This document shows positions 47,531-62,304 of a DNA stretch of 64,000 bases, piece after piece. Numbering within the stretch: position 1 is the first letter of the stretch; each line of letters begins with the position of its first letter. The DNA is from Monomorium pharaonis (taxonomy: Eukaryota > Arthropoda > Insecta > Hymenoptera > Formicidae): the NCBI RefSeq assembly GCF_013373865.1, contig NC_050469.1, positions 28,319,546 to 28,383,545 on the forward strand, in the 5' to 3' direction. The notes under the pieces were generated by a model. It had not been told where the DNA came from. It searched no databases and saw nothing but the letters and a program-made list of their open reading frames with translations. A program made the position numbers and the translations under genes.

Positions 47531-47707
47531 GATTATGTATTATAATGACTAAACTCTATGCAAATTGTTCAAAGTTTGTTAAAAATCTCATAACCAAGAA
47601 ATTTTTAACGTTTGATTGAATGGTGCCCCCTGGAAACGCCTATATGACGTTTGGCCCTGGCCGCTCGGAGTTTGGCTGCTGCCTTTGGCTGCTAGCTTCA
47701 GCTACAT
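47525..47707 (-). repeat. right terminal inverted repeat (183 bp)
   Basis: Reverse complement of 46905-47087 with the same length and about 92% identity. Confidence 0.9.
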
Positions 47708-47716
47708 GCGGTAATG
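47708..47716 (+). repeat. probable 9-bp target duplication, right
   Basis: GCGGTAATG; differs from the left copy at one position. Confidence 0.7.
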
Positions 47717-50700
47717 CAGTGTAAGTTCGCGTACGAGAACACAAAAGTGTTGGAATGTTAAAAACAAATTACAAATACAACTCGCCAGTGCAGAATAAAA
47801 AGTTTACGCGCGACCGTGAGACCGTTAGTTGAAAATTGTGTAACGTTATCTCAGCGTTATATCACCGTCTCGTCACTACGCTGTTAATTAAACAGCGCTA
47901 TATATATCCATTTTGTCTGCGATCAAAGAAAAATTCCTGATCTCGAGCACCAAGAAAAGATAAGAAAAAAGTATTTCCGCGTCTTTGATGTCGCCTTGCT
48001 ATTTCTGTCGAAAGAGCGCGGGGCGTTGAACGCAGAGGCGGGCGGACGCAAAATGACGGGGGTGGATTAGCAGCACCGGCAGCCTGAGGTAATAGGGTGG
48101 GCCGCTCGACATTACGAACAAAGTAATTTATTTTCCTTCACTTGCGATCCTTATCGAAGCCGAGCTTATTTAAGCGGCCTTCATCCCAGAAAGCAAAGAG
48201 AGGCAGGAAGAGAGATAGCTCCTCAGCGTGCGGAAGTGGTTGGCCAATGGAGACAGGGATGCTCGACCAATCGCCGTCATCCGTGTCCTTCGTCACTCTT
48301 CGTCGATCTATTTACCGACCGCCATTCGCTTAATCCACCTGAGTCAGATCGACGCGAGTCTACGACTCGATTCGCAATGATACGGCCGATTTAGTCGCGC
48401 GGTTGACCGGCGCCATGTCTCTCCAATTACGGCTAACTCTGTTGAGTTATAATAGCAATGTGATTATGTGGCTCTCTTTCTTCCGTACTTTGATAATAAT
48501 CATCCCATTGCTCGGGCTGCTGCTCGATTATTATCGGTATTCCCCTGTTTCACGGTCCTGTCTGTGGTTTTCCCCCGGGGAGAAGTTATTTTCCTCGAAC
48601 ATATTTATTCCATCGAATGGAAAGTCCAATATGCCGTTGATATATGTACACGTAGTTATTTCTCTGCCAACGCGCGGGATACATTACTCGGCACGCACAT
48701 ATACATGTCATTGTGTAATTCGATATCACGCTTGATTCTGAGAAGATCGTATCTTAATCTTTAAATTTTCGTTCATGCTCTAAATTATATTCCACATATC
48801 GCTAACAGTTACGCGCGTAAATGATTTATAACGAAATTATGACCGAATTAATATTATTTTGTGTAATATGTTTTAATTAATAACGTCATTTTGTTTAACA
48901 TTTCATTAATAATTCCCTTGATATATTAATTGTGCATTTCAATAAGAAATGATCGATTTTTAGAGTCACGTTTATAAACAGGCAATTTGTTTTAACGAGC
49001 ATTTAATGGCTCTTTTAATAATTTTTCAACGCTCTATATGTTGTACTTGTAATGCGCAACGACATGGAATAAAGATATTAAGACGCTATCCCAGGGCGCT
49101 GTCCAAAGCGCGCCGTATCTACTCTGTCTGACCATATCAGTACCGTTACTACTTGCGCGCCACGTCTGATCGTGTCTACCATTCACTGCAACACCTCACG
49201 ACTTATAATTTACAGCGCGTCGCAATCCATTAATCATGGCCATTACGTGACCAGGACTTATTTCCGCGTTTCCTCTGGTCGTAGAAACGGCGGATAATTA
49301 ACAGGAAAACCGGTTACCCTTTAAGCAACGCCGAGGAAACATTGCGGTTAATAGCGCGGAGATAAAGACATCCAGTGGATAGCTCGGTCCTTAAATCGCG
49401 TGACCGACCACGCTTCTCTCCCTCGCCGAAACTTTGTCGCTGGCTTTTTCTCCCTTCCTTTGATTGCACGCGTCCTGCCTGCACAAGTGGTGCGTTTGAT
49501 AACGAGATTTCTTTCACAGGAATCGGATAATGTCCCGTGCTAATTGCTGCACGTGAACGATAATTTGCAAAAATGCTCCGAACGTTTACAATATTTTCCG
49601 ATGCACCGTAGGTAATGTTTTAACGTCCGCATAGGTCTGCGTTAAGTTCGCAGATACTGTCGCGCACGAGAGATACATACATACCCCCGTGTCTGTGTAG
49701 CTATCCGTGTATCGTCTCAGCACGTATACAGCGAATAAAAGTCACGGTGGTTTACTGTTGCAACTACGAGAAAGTTGCGTAGCGACTGACGTAACCGTGT
49801 AACCGTTCCAACGCCAAGTGACGTACCCTCCGCGTATAGCTCCACGATTTATCTCCGTTATTTTTCTACGGCGCTTTACTTTAGTTTTGACTTGTGCTCC
49901 CCCTTCTCTTCGCAATTCTTTTTCGCGACACGCGTTCCGCACAGAAAAATCTTTCAGTTCGCGTCGCGAGAAGTTATCTTATCACATTTAGGAAACTGTA
50001 ACTGCACTTAGAAATGCTGACGTTCTATTTCATGCCATGCAAGCCGTCTTAGGTTTTCTAGGGTTGCGTACCCGGATGCATCGCGTGCAATATGAAGGGA
50101 AAAGGATGGATGGTTGCTCGATGAGCATCGTTGATACTCTGAAGTGAAGTACCCAGAATTACGGGGAAAATTTCTATTTACTGGCAAATAGCCAATAGCA
50201 AAGGCCAATATTAGCGCATGGCAAATATTGCCAACCCTCGCACAGCCATCGGCCACGAGAAGTCATGATGTACGCATGTTCGGGTAACACACGGCGACAG
50301 ATTGCTCGCGTTCCAATTATGCCCTCGTATCGATTTAAATAATAATTAGCAAACGCGCGACGACTATGCAGGCACGTAGGGTTACGCGTCGTACGTTTGA
50401 GCGTTCCATGCTTTTTGCGTGGGACCTTAAACCTTTCCAGTTAATAACTTCGCATAGTTATACCCGGTGTAATTATCACGAATTTATTACCACGCGATGC
50501 TGAGAGCGCGCATATAAATTACATAAGTGATATAATCATGTTACAGCTCTATCATGCAAACTGTACGTGTTATATCTTCCAACAGAGGTTCATTAGGCTC
50601 GCTTTCTGAATGGATTATGTAACGTGATATCTTGCGAAAAGATAGAAGTCATCTAATATTGCATGAGTGTTGTATAATAATACAATAATATATACAAGTA

Positions 50701-50760
50701 AATATATACATATATAAATATAATATATTATATATATATATATATATATAATATGTATAC
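50701..50760 (+). repeat. (TA)n-rich tract
   Basis: Imperfect TA alternation with a perfect core around 50729-50750. Confidence 0.9.
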
Positions 50761-53700
50761 ACACAATAATATAAATTAAATTAAATAAACTTTTAAAACT
50801 ATTATATGTAATTTGTAATATAAAAATTGCGTCTGTAATTAAATTAAACTTTATCAACACGTAATAATATACAAAGTTGCATCCAGTTAAAAAATTATAT
50901 TTTCAGTTCCAATTACAAGTTACTACAAAGTCGTTTCCGTCTGGTGGAAATGGAAAACGACAAAACAAGCAGAGACACGGATCTATCCCACTTTCTACGA
51001 CGGAAAGGAAACATGTGACAAGGTAAGAAGTCAACGACCGGGCCGATATAATTCAAATTTGGTATCTCGGCGTCGCCGGCAGAGGCAATGTCGTGCATTA
51101 CAATATCGCGCATAATGCCGACGAAAAAATGCTCCACATGCGCTCAACGGGGCGTCTCTAGTAGCGTCGTAATATAAATCATCGAGGCGGCAACGGCGCG
51201 TGGTGTTAGCTAGATAAACCGCGCGCGGATAGATTCATCGTCCATTGACACGAAAACGATCGCCTCGCTCGAGGCGCGATGTGCGAACGCGCCAGAAGGG
51301 CACAGCAGATTGCACCCATTCTGAAAGAAAGAGGAGAGTGAGTGTCCATCCGTTTCACGGGTAACTATTCGCCAGCCGTATCTAAGGTGTGTATATCGTA
51401 CTGGCGAGTCCCAGGCAGAAAGATACCTTTTATCGTCGCGAACGCGTCTCCTCGCTTCCGCTTTGAACTCACCCTTTCTGCATCCTTCGTCTTTAAGCTG
51501 TGATTTTGATTTTTCCTCGGAGTCTCGTAGACGACGGATATTCGGGACTCTTACGTGTGCATCACGGCACGCGAGTGTGCGTGTTTTACGACGAGTCTGC
51601 AGTCATGCAACCGAGAGGAGATTAGCCGGGGAGGCGCGCAACACACACGAGGTGTTCGACGGAGGCGACGGGAGGAAGCGGAAGTCGAGGGGTGGATTGG
51701 TACCGGGGTGTGGGGTGTGGAAGTCGAACGATAACATTCAGCAGCGCGCCGAGATAACGTAATGTCGGTAATGGCTCGTAGGATCGGGGCTAACAACCCG
51801 TAAGAAACGACCCCTTCGATCCGAAACAGCCGCCCTGGCCGCCGTTCGCAAATGGCCAGACGGAGACGCGATTTGGCTTGTCGTTTCAATTGATTCGAGA
51901 CACGTTGGCCACCATAAATAGCACGTCTATCGTCGGCATAGAAAGCGAAGCGGGGCGGGAGTTAACGACTATACGTGTGAAGTTACCAACGTCGTTATCT
52001 ATGACGAAGTACCTGGAGATTCACATGATTATGTAACTGACATTTGAAAAAACTAAATCGAGGTACAATTGTATTGAGAATATTATGACGAGCAGGTATC
52101 ATCAGTTATTGCGAAAGAAAATTAGTAAATGCATTTGCCAATATCAATTGCAATATCGCTATCGAAACTCCACAATTCTTTAATACAGATACGTAATTTA
52201 TGTTCTCTATTTATTCGTTGTTTCGCAAATACAAATGAATTAACAATTGCGGCATTTAGCTTTTTCTAGTAATCGTCAAAATTTGTTGTAATTATGCCCA
52301 TTATTTAGAGGTAGAGCGATGTTGTTTCTGGCATTTGCGAAATTGCGGCGATAATGACTGAAATATTCTTGGTAATGCTCACACAAAATTTATTGAAATA
52401 TGAACGCTCCAAATTGATTAGCGCGTCGCGATAATTACATGTGGCATTTCCGTGTATCAGAAATGAAATGTATTAATAATGGGACACGCGGCAATCCCTC
52501 CCGACGATCAATAAACTCTCGCACCGTCGCTTTTTCGTATACGTATGTCAAATGCCATGTAATGCTTATAATCATTGTGTTTTGACAAAAATGGATGTCG
52601 TTGCGACATGTATGTACGACGAGCGACCTACTACGAAACCCGCAGGATATCGATTTTTAAGGTGGCAGTTCGTCAGCCGGTCATTAGATGAATTATCTTC
52701 CAAATGGAGTCCTTTATCTGCCAATCTGTCTATCTCCCTCGGTATATTAAAACTCATTGTTAAAAAAAATGATCGTCCAACGCATACCACGACGCAGATT
52801 TATAACACTCGCTCAATCTCGAGTCGACTTTAATGTACGAACGGTTAAGCGTAATAAATAGGACGTCATTTTACTTCATTTTCCCCTCCTGTATATATTG
52901 TGCATTTCTTCTTCTTCCACGTAACTATATTTGCGTCGCAAAAAGGGTCGCTCTGTTATAGCCAAGGAGCGCGGTTGGATGAGAAGAAAGCCGGACCGTT
53001 AGCAAAACGGAGGATTAAAATGGAGTTGATAGAGACCTGAGAACGGATAACGTATTAAAATCTGCAGCGCTCGTAGTCAGAGAAGATGGATCAAAGAGAT
53101 CGCGAGCTTATCGATTGAACGGGAAGAAAAAAAAGTTTAATAACTGCAAGTCGGTGTCGCGTTCTCTTCTCGTGGAAGAAAGATATATTAATTCAATCTC
53201 TAAAAGAGTTTCATTATAGATTAAATCTTACGAATAAATGTTTTTGGATTGCAATAATTGCTTGCAAAAGACAACACATTTAAGACAGCACATACAATAG
53301 ACAGTATGTTAGTATATTATTTTTTAATGTTAAAATATTTAAAACTATTGTCTCTTAATCAATAAATATATAGAAATGGTACTCTTCATTTCATATAGTG
53401 TTCAGAATAGGTATGGCCTCCTTTCAATAAATTATAACATTATTTTTTACTTTACGAGAACTTTGTATATAAAGCAATCACCCACAGTACTTTATAACCA
53501 CACTGCAACAATATTGTAAATTGTAATCTTGCATATTGCATGCATTGTTTCAAACGTACTGTAAAAGTAAAATTTTTTTGTATAAATATTTTTGTGAATG
53601 TGCATACATATTTTCTGATTCAAGCTTATTACCAATTTCATACAAGAGTCTTGTATTGCATTTAAGCACGAATCTACCATATAGCTCTATTTTTGAAAAT

Positions 53701-54415
53701 TGCTTGATAGTAACAATTTCTACATAATTAAAGAAATTTTCTGAGCCTAAATATAATTCAAGTTTATAATTTTGTATTTATAGCAAAGTTTAAATATTAA
53801 ATTTTTATATGATTCTAAGATAAGATTCTAAGATCTAAAAATTATAGCGTTATTTAAATCACAAACAATTTGTGGGACAAGCATACAAATATAAAAAATT
53901 CAGAAAATAATTACATAAATACGTTACACAATTTATACAAATTACAAAGTATATAAAATTGGCAATTGCGTTATTGATACTGTATTAACTTATATTATAA
54001 TACATATTTTATATAATGGTTTATATCATATATATAATATAAATATATAATTAAATACATAATATGTATTATATATAATATAATACATTTATTAATAATT
54101 GCAATTTTATTTATATAATTGTACTTTTAATTTTATATATAAATATACGTATACATATTTCACAGAGTGGTGCATACTCTATTAAGATTGTGCACACTAT
54201 TAGAAACCTTTAATTGATGCATGTGTGTGCGGGTGTGTGTGTTTTGGCAATTTTATTGCAATAATTCTAAAAACGCACATTTTATTACTGCTTCAATGTT
54301 ACAGCATTATTTCACAATGTTATTGAAATATTTCTACAGTCTTTCTATGTTGTATGAATATTATTTTTTTGTTGCTAACTTTACATATAAGATTAGATAT
54401 ATAGGAAGGTATTTA

Positions 54416-54420
<5 letters not shown>

Positions 54421-54503
<83 letters not shown>
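54421..54503 (+). repeat. (TC)n microsatellite, 83 bp
   Basis: Almost uninterrupted TC repeat with one TT step at 54479-54481. It is the longest simple repeat in the window and produces the Leu-Ser tail of the open frame at 54221-54505. Confidence 0.97.
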
Positions 54504-57500
54504 AATTAATCTTACGTCAACCTGAATACACAGAGCTCTTGGGTCAAAGTCCTTTGTCACATGCCGCACTTACATTGAGGTGGCGCTTAGCATTACAGAT
54601 TGGATCACTTAGATATTAGGCGTAACCCGAGATGCTGCTGTCTCTCCGACCGATTCCCGCATATATATGCAATGCATCGACCGAACGGGTACGTTCGCAT
54701 CGGTGCGCAAATGTTGATATTCCGTCCATCTTGAGTAATTAGAACGGATGGCGCGCGGCGTCTTCTTGCTCCATCCCACGGTAAGGCTTTCGTAATGATT
54801 ATTAATGCTGAGGACGAGAAGAGATCAAAGATTGTTCCTCATTGTAATGAACCTTACCGTAATCACGTTACATCCCGATTATTTAATTGCATGAATAACT
54901 AAAATTTCAGTTCTCGTGTTAATTAATTGTTGAAACATTTATTGCTCCAATTAAATTTAAGCGATTTTAAATACTTTCTATAAAGATACCTTGTATCATT
55001 ACTTTATAATATGTATTATCTTTACGTGTGCCTGTAGGTACGTGTAGCTGTTTTTTTTTTTAAAGAAAATTGTCTTTAAAATTTTCCGCGACGACTTTAA
55101 TATTGGAATTCTTTAATATTGGTTTCGAAATTAAAGCGAGATTTACATCACAGCGCATTGTACGAACGTCAAGGAACGAGGATCGTCGCGCTGAGACCCA
55201 TCAAATCCGAGGCAGATACGAATTGCTCCTCCTTTGCCCGAGGATACGATGGTAAGCGATCACTAGCTGTCATAAATCAGATTGCGAAACTCGGCGAACG
55301 ATACCCATTGCGAAGTGTACGACATCCGGTCGTCGGAATCGGAACATTTCGTAATACTACGTGCTGACGGACTGACTTCGTGTGTACGATCAATCTCAAT
55401 TTATGGAAGAAACGCGATATGTATCTTTGAGGATCTTATCGAGGTGGTGTCAATAGAAGGATAAACTGTCACAGAAGTCTCCGAGAAACACACGTCGTTT
55501 GAAGATAGAGCAATTTATAACTTAGAATTTATGTAAATAATTATAATTATTTGTCATAATAATTATCTAGATAATTAAAATTTTGAGAAATAAATATCGT
55601 AACGTTTTCGAAAGTTAAAGTGACAGACTTGAATATGTTTGTAAAATGGTGTACAGGATGTTTTGTAGACATGTAGATCTAATTTTATAAATAAATTTAG
55701 GACACAAAAATAATGCAAGAAGTTCATACATTATAGGTCTACTCAACGAACTATTGAAATATAGAATTTTATTAATATTGTAACAAGAGAGCGAAAAAAA
55801 ACACGTTTATAACTTTCATTAATAAATTTTATTATTTCATAACTTTAGTAGGTGAACATTATTCTCGTCATTATATTATTTATTCAAAATTTAATTGAAC
55901 TTAGGACAATTATAAATAGTACGTAAATTAATTGTTCAATTTAAATATTTTAAACAAAAAGTAGAAAGTAGAATACAGAATTAGAAGAATAATATTCATT
56001 AATAATATTCATCTAATAAAATTATAAAATAATATTTATTATAGACAATATTCACTAATAAAAGTTCAAAATGTCTAGTATTTTTTGTCTGTAATATTAA
56101 TAAAAATATATCTCGATAATTGAGCTAAATTAACTTATAGTGTACTATGAACTTTGTTATTTTTGTATCATATGAATTCATTTCTGAAGTTATGCCCACA
56201 TATTATAAAATATCCTGTGAATAAAAATTATTAAACTGGATAGAAATTATTTCAAGTTGTCAAGTTGTTCAAGTTAATAAATTGAAGGCATATTAGTCGG
56301 TGTATTTTAGCGATATTAAAAAATTGGAATGTAAAGCGTAAAATAAAAAAGAAGATCTAGCATAGTTGATACCTAACCAAGAATAATAAATTTAGTTACC
56401 TTACGCGAGGTTGTATTCATTGTCTCGCGCGATAAAATGGCTGTTGCCAACACGATACTGGAAGGAGCGCGGTCGCGCGCGCGTAGACAGTGATAAATTA
56501 CGGCGGTGGAGAACGGCGGCATTAGTGCGTGACAAAAACGCGCTGATGTTCGGAAATACAGGTAGAAGATGCTGTTAGTTATCATCGCCGTTACCGTCAG
56601 CCAACCTCGTCCGACGTTGTCAAGAACATACCCGGTAAAAGAAGCAATTTCATCTCGTATACGCGGAATGGCTGGGCTCATGCACGCATACCAGGACACA
56701 GCTGCATCAATGAAGCGAATTCCAACCCTCTCTCTAAACTCGTCCGTGGAGTACGGACGGGAAGCGAGCGGACCGGCGCGCGGCGCGCGAGGGTCGAGAG
56801 TAAATGGTCTCCATTGTACTTTTAAATGCCCATCCCTGCTGTGACTCTCTACCCTTTCGCGTACTACACTACCCTCCGTGCCGTTCTCCGCGATTATTCA
56901 GCGATGACAAACGAGTGTCCCATCTTGCGCGGCTCACACCCTCGTCCACCATGTCCCTTATCTGCAATAACTCCTCGCTGGCGAGCTACCCATACCCCCG
57001 GACTCCGAGCAACATGCTCCTTATTTTTATCTTCCGCCCAGACAAATTGGCGGAGAACATGGCGAATTAACAACGGCGAGAAAAGAGATGTCCGAAGCCG
57101 GGAAGTTACCCCGATGGTTGACGCGCGAAAGACAAGACCATTGTTTCAGTTATCAGTTAATTAATGCGCTGTCATTTAGCGTGGAAAATTGCATCTGTCT
57201 TATTGACGTATTTATTGACACATCTAGCGTCAGACGATCATGTTAATATATCAAGTCTTTGACGGTTCTCTAATGTTGCTCGTTAATTACTATTATTTAA
57301 TTAATTCAATAATTAATTAGGCACTCATATCAGAGATCTGACATATACGTTCCATTTACATCGCACGTAACCAATACGTAATGTAACGTAATTTCCAACT
57401 GTATCGAGAGCAGTTAGATTACATTTCGTTAGACGTCTCGATACAATTACTCTTCGTCGGCGGTAATGTAAGCAGTATCGATCAACCACCCCAAAGTTCG

Positions 57501-59861
57501 GCAGGTAATGTACAGTCAGCGTACATTTTCGTGACCGCGAATGGGTACACAGTATCGGTAGCGCGGGGGCGTACTACACGTAGGTAGATTTCGCGACGAG
57601 ATAGGTGGCCGGCGCGCCTACTTAATTGCAACGTTTGATCGTAGCGCGTTGCACTTGCAAGCGTTTCACCGTCCATGCCCGCGTCCCTTTACGGTGCCGT
57701 ACCACCGACGTTTTCGGCAGCAACACACGCGTTGCCATAAGCCAATATCGATCCGGACCGACCCAGCCGGATATGCCGGGCGTTTGTGAAATTTATGCAC
57801 GGGTCCATTAGTCGCTCGATAATTTCGTGATAAACACATCGTCATGGAAGTCATTAAAACATTAATAAAATAGATTGTTACGTGAAACGTGTCTTCACTG
57901 TTGGAATTTCAGCGTCGCTAAATGAAGCTTTTAGCTATACGTCGCTTAGTCTCGCAATAGCGGTCCGCAAACAAGCGCGCGGTGTATCATCTGTAATTAC
58001 GTCTAGTTTGCTCCTTCTCGTCGTAGATTAACGCGAATGCGCGTGTGTATGTACGCTCTTTATTCATTATCTGCGTAAACCTCCTTGGAGAAATAGGGTG
58101 AAGATTTCGTAACACATCTGTGTACGTAGTACGTGTGTACGCGCGCGCACGCGAAGGGAACTAAGGGAGAGACTAAAATAAAGACGAGCGAGTCCAAGGT
58201 AAGATGAAACTAAGCGCCTCCAGATTGTGTCATGTACTTTTTACTGGCGCTACGTTCTACACATACGCGCAAGTACACGTACACACGCGATGCGGTTGCG
58301 CTTTCCTGAGCAGAATGAAAGAAAAAGCTTTAAAATTGCGATGGTTCCCCTCTTTCCGTTCGCGTTCGTTATTGACGATAGAATCTCCGGCTTCTTTCAG
58401 CAAGTAACGATCTAGAATCGATATGATCGTTCGGCACCGTGCAATCTTGACTCGACTATTTTTGGCGCGCTAACGCGCGTGCAAAAGAAGAGAATGGAAC
58501 GCGAGGAAGGAAGAAGGAGCGGAGATAACGAGCGTAGCTTCTTCGCTCTCGATTTTCTTAAAGCTGTCGTACGTCGCGGAACGATATTAGCCAGAGATTT
58601 CATTAGATCTTTTTTGAATCGTGAAAAATATGGACGACTAATGGCAGCTCTGCACAAATTGAAGATGGTTATTTTCTTTTTTAATTCGAATTCTTCCTAG
58701 ATTAAGTATAAAGTCGATGAAAATTACGTGCAGACTGGCAGTTAAATTCCTTCGGTATTTTACCGAGTATATGCCTAGCGTCACTCATAAATGATATATT
58801 AATAAATCCTTACGGCAAAGAGATTAAACGCGATTAAGCGGACTAGCTACTAATGGAGAGAAAATAATCGGTCGCAAAACACAGTCGAAAATGGAGCAAA
58901 ATAACTTCCCCTTGGTGGATGTAGTTGTTTTTTTCTTTCGTTTCTGCCGCGAGCAGAAAGTCATATCTCGTGCGGCTCGGCATGCGAAAGCGCTATGCAG
59001 GAACCGGCGGGGGAGGAGGGGAAAGGGGGAGAAAGCGACTCGCTTTTTACGCGAACGATGAAGGGGTGCTGCCGTCGCAGCCGTTGTACAGGAGACGGCG
59101 GCGAAGTGACAAATTACTCGAGTTTATCCGCAGCCCCCGGTTTTTAAGGGGCGCGCATTCCATCCCAGGAATCAAGCGGCACTGAGCGGCAAGCTCGAAG
59201 GCCTCCTGGAATTCCTCGTCCGTCTATCCATCATAAACCTGCGGCGACAATGCTTACAACATCCTTCCGTCACGTCGTCGAGGATCTTTCGCGTCCAAAG
59301 CTCAAGATCACTTTGTCGTCCCCGCCCAAAAGTTTATGAAGCATTCACGATGTCTGGCTCCCCTCTCTCCCGCTCCCTGCGCTGACGATCGTTTTCCGCC
59401 GAAAAAATTGCTGTCTCAGTTGCCCCGGCTTCATCTTCCATCATCGAAAAATTTTACGAGCAGCGAGTTCATAATAGTATCGACGATACGTTTCACGTAC
59501 GCAAATTTATTGAAAAATAATCACTTAAGATAACCGTAAATTTATCGCAATCTTAACTAACTATATGTGAAGTTACTAATGTTGAAATTAGAATATTCTT
59601 CGATTAATGTAATTCCTAATTGCGTGCAAACATTAACGTGGTGAAGAAATGGAGCCGCTAATTATCAAGTAAAACACCAAGTTACATAATTCACGATATC
59701 CAATTAAGGCTGTTCAGCGACTACCTTCAATAACTCTTCTCTTGCCAAAGTACACAGTAAACGTTCTTATACTGATCATTCGCCGGAACTTGGATAGCTT
59801 ATCCGCGGCGGTTTATTCTGAGTTTATCCCGCCTCGGGAAACGGCGATCGCCGAGAGTTGG

Positions 59862-59909
59862 CGAGAGAGAGAGAGAGAGAGAGATAGATAGAAAGAGAGA
59901 GAAAGAGAG
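59862..59909 (+). repeat. (GA)n microsatellite with GATA interruption
   Basis: About 11 GA units, then GATAGATAGAAA, then more GA units. Confidence 0.95.
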
Positions 59910-62304
59910 CGATTCCGGGAGTTTGGCGCCCGGTGCGGGATTTAATGTCGGTGGGCTGCCGATAACGATCTATGCGCGCGGAATATACGCGCGACGATTG
60001 GATCAGCAGTCATCTCTCCGAGAGTTCGCGGGTCTTCTCCATTTGCCGGGCGACCGACGGGACGATCGATTTGGATAACTCCATCGTTATCCCGGTGGTT
60101 ACCTCGGAGTTTAATACCGCGCGCGCGCGCCAGTTTAAGGGAAACGAAAGTTTCGTAAAGTTTTCAGCGCGCGTCACACGCAGTGGTCCACAGTGATCTA
60201 CGACCGAGGCAAAAGTTCTCACGATCGTGTGACATGATTACTCTCACGGTAGACGGAGCATCCGAGAGGAGAAGTAGCCTTATCGGGGCAGCGATAAGTT
60301 CTGTTCCTGTTCCTGTCTCGCGCTCGGCGGCACGGCGGGGGAGAACGGCCATGCATATTTGAAAGTGGATAATGCCGACTCGCGGCTGATAAGATAAGCG
60401 TTGCAAAATTTTTGTTCTCACTAGACTTCAACCAATTGACCTAAAAAGCGCGCACTTGAGATATCGACGATGGGGAAAGTTATAATTTTCTTCGCGGGTG
60501 TATCCCTTTAAAGAGCGCTGCGGCGAGCGGCGCGACTCGCTGCCTCGCTGTCTTAAACTTTAACGATGATTTGAATTTACAATTTCCCAGTGACCGCGTT
60601 CGTCGCAGCCGCCGGCCAATATCTCAAGTTACACATGAATATTAAAGGCCACTTCTTAACCCGTTTGCACGTAACCAGGCATCCTCACGCTCCAATAGTG
60701 AAATTCTCAAAAACGACTATAGACGATGAATATCGATACCACCACGTACTCCCTTATTTCCATTTTACATTCACCTGAAAGTGTTACTCGAAATCCGCTT
60801 ACGTTAAAAGCCTTCAGCCCGGCAAAGCAGAAACAGACACGGGGGGGAGGAAGGGTACACCCGAAACACCATTTACGCGGATAATCACTCGTAAATAAGG
60901 AGGCCAAGGCAATAAAATCAAATTAATCGCGTCACGGACGATTAACGCTCTTTGATTACTTCAGTGACGAGGATCGGCTTCAAAGTAAAGTCACCCCCTT
61001 CCGACAATCCTTTTCTCGGCTATATGCCTCGGGTATATCCTTTATATACGTCTCAGTTTCTCAAGGCGGCGTTTCGGGGCGCCTTCGCCGTGCCTTCACC
61101 ATCGCGGCTCCATTCCCGATATAACAGGCTCCAACAAACACCACTCTCGAGCTCTCGAGATTAATTACGAGGTATCGGAGTAATTGAGGACGAAGTGCGC
61201 CCGACAAAGTCCCGAAGAGCAACGAGAAAGAGACGGCAGGAGTACACTCGAACGGATGCCGTTGCCGGCTCTATTGTCTCTGATGCCCACTCGTCCACCC
61301 GCTCACTTCCCCCGTCTTCCGTACGGTCCATTCATTCCTAACGAGTTGGCAACGTTATCGGTTAGAGCGGACAGTGTCACCGGCGTGTCCATTGAGACGT
61401 TAACACCGATACTCGTCCACTCATTCCCATCCTCCCACGGGAACCCGGAAGCATCGCGGTCTCGTGTCCCTGTACGCACGCATATCCATGAAACGATCGC
61501 ACGGTACGAATGCCTCTGTATGTCTCTACCCGCACGTACGTATAGATGCAAAGTGTGCACCTATATGATACTGTAGATATAACGTCCAATGAGCAACCGC
61601 AGGCCGGCCGGGTCGTCGGCACACTCGAGCGATTTTCAAGCTGGTCGCAATAGGACACCCTGCTGCGTCGTACTGCATCGGTTAACCCGGCAAACCACCC
61701 CCGGGGTTGACGATGGTGACCGATCAATCACCACAGCGGGGCCGCCGCCTCTTTCCGATCGCCAGTCCATTTCTCTCTTTACCGATTTTCTCTCGTTCGA
61801 CACGTTTCCCTCCGGGCTTCCAATCTTTTCGTGCGCGTGCTGGGTTTCGCATATACGTCTCTCTCCCCCTTTTCAAATTCTCGATTTCTTTCCTTTTCTC
61901 TCTCTCCTCTCTGCCATTCCGACCGCGATAAATAGGAAACAACCGCAGCAATGGAATTTACTGGATTGGTTAGAGAGTCGTCATCGCCGCGGGAGAATAA
62001 CGAGTCTGCGGTCGTCTCCGGGCTGTTTTCGCGGCGGCGTTTGCGAGTGGACCGGAACCACAACGAAAATATAATTCAACCGGGCGCACGCCGAAAAGTT
62101 TGACCGAATAATGAAGAAGGATAAGAGAGCCAGCGGTTGGTATGTAGCAGTATGCGGACCGATGTTCGCGAAAACGATGTTTCCGTTAGAGGTAGCGCCT
62201 GGTGCAATTTATCGTTAGACCCGATCCATACGCTACACGTTACTGAAGCATCCGTCACTGTTCTCGTCGAGAAAAACATGTTGCGCGCCAATTAGTATTG
62301 TTTA

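Larger units (their letters stand above)
46905..47707. mobile_element. non-autonomous DNA transposon with long inverted ends and internal tandem repeats
   Basis: The 183-bp ends (46905-47087 and 47525-47707) are reverse complements with about 14 mismatches and no gaps (about 92% identity). They start ATATAGCTGAAG and ATGTAGCTGAAG. Between them lie three tandem repeats of 153 bp. A 9-bp flanking duplication and long ends suggest the Mutator-like superfamily. Mutator-group elements with long ends and internal minisatellites (Rehavkus-type) are reported from animals, but that comparison is from memory. No transposase is encoded, so it would depend on an enzyme made elsewhere. The short open frames across it are incidental. 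Confidence 0.85.

Noticed and set aside
61589..62074. 161-codon plus-strand open frame
   Set aside because: GC-rich region open in several frames on both strands, Ser/Pro/Arg-biased, no domain or splice support.
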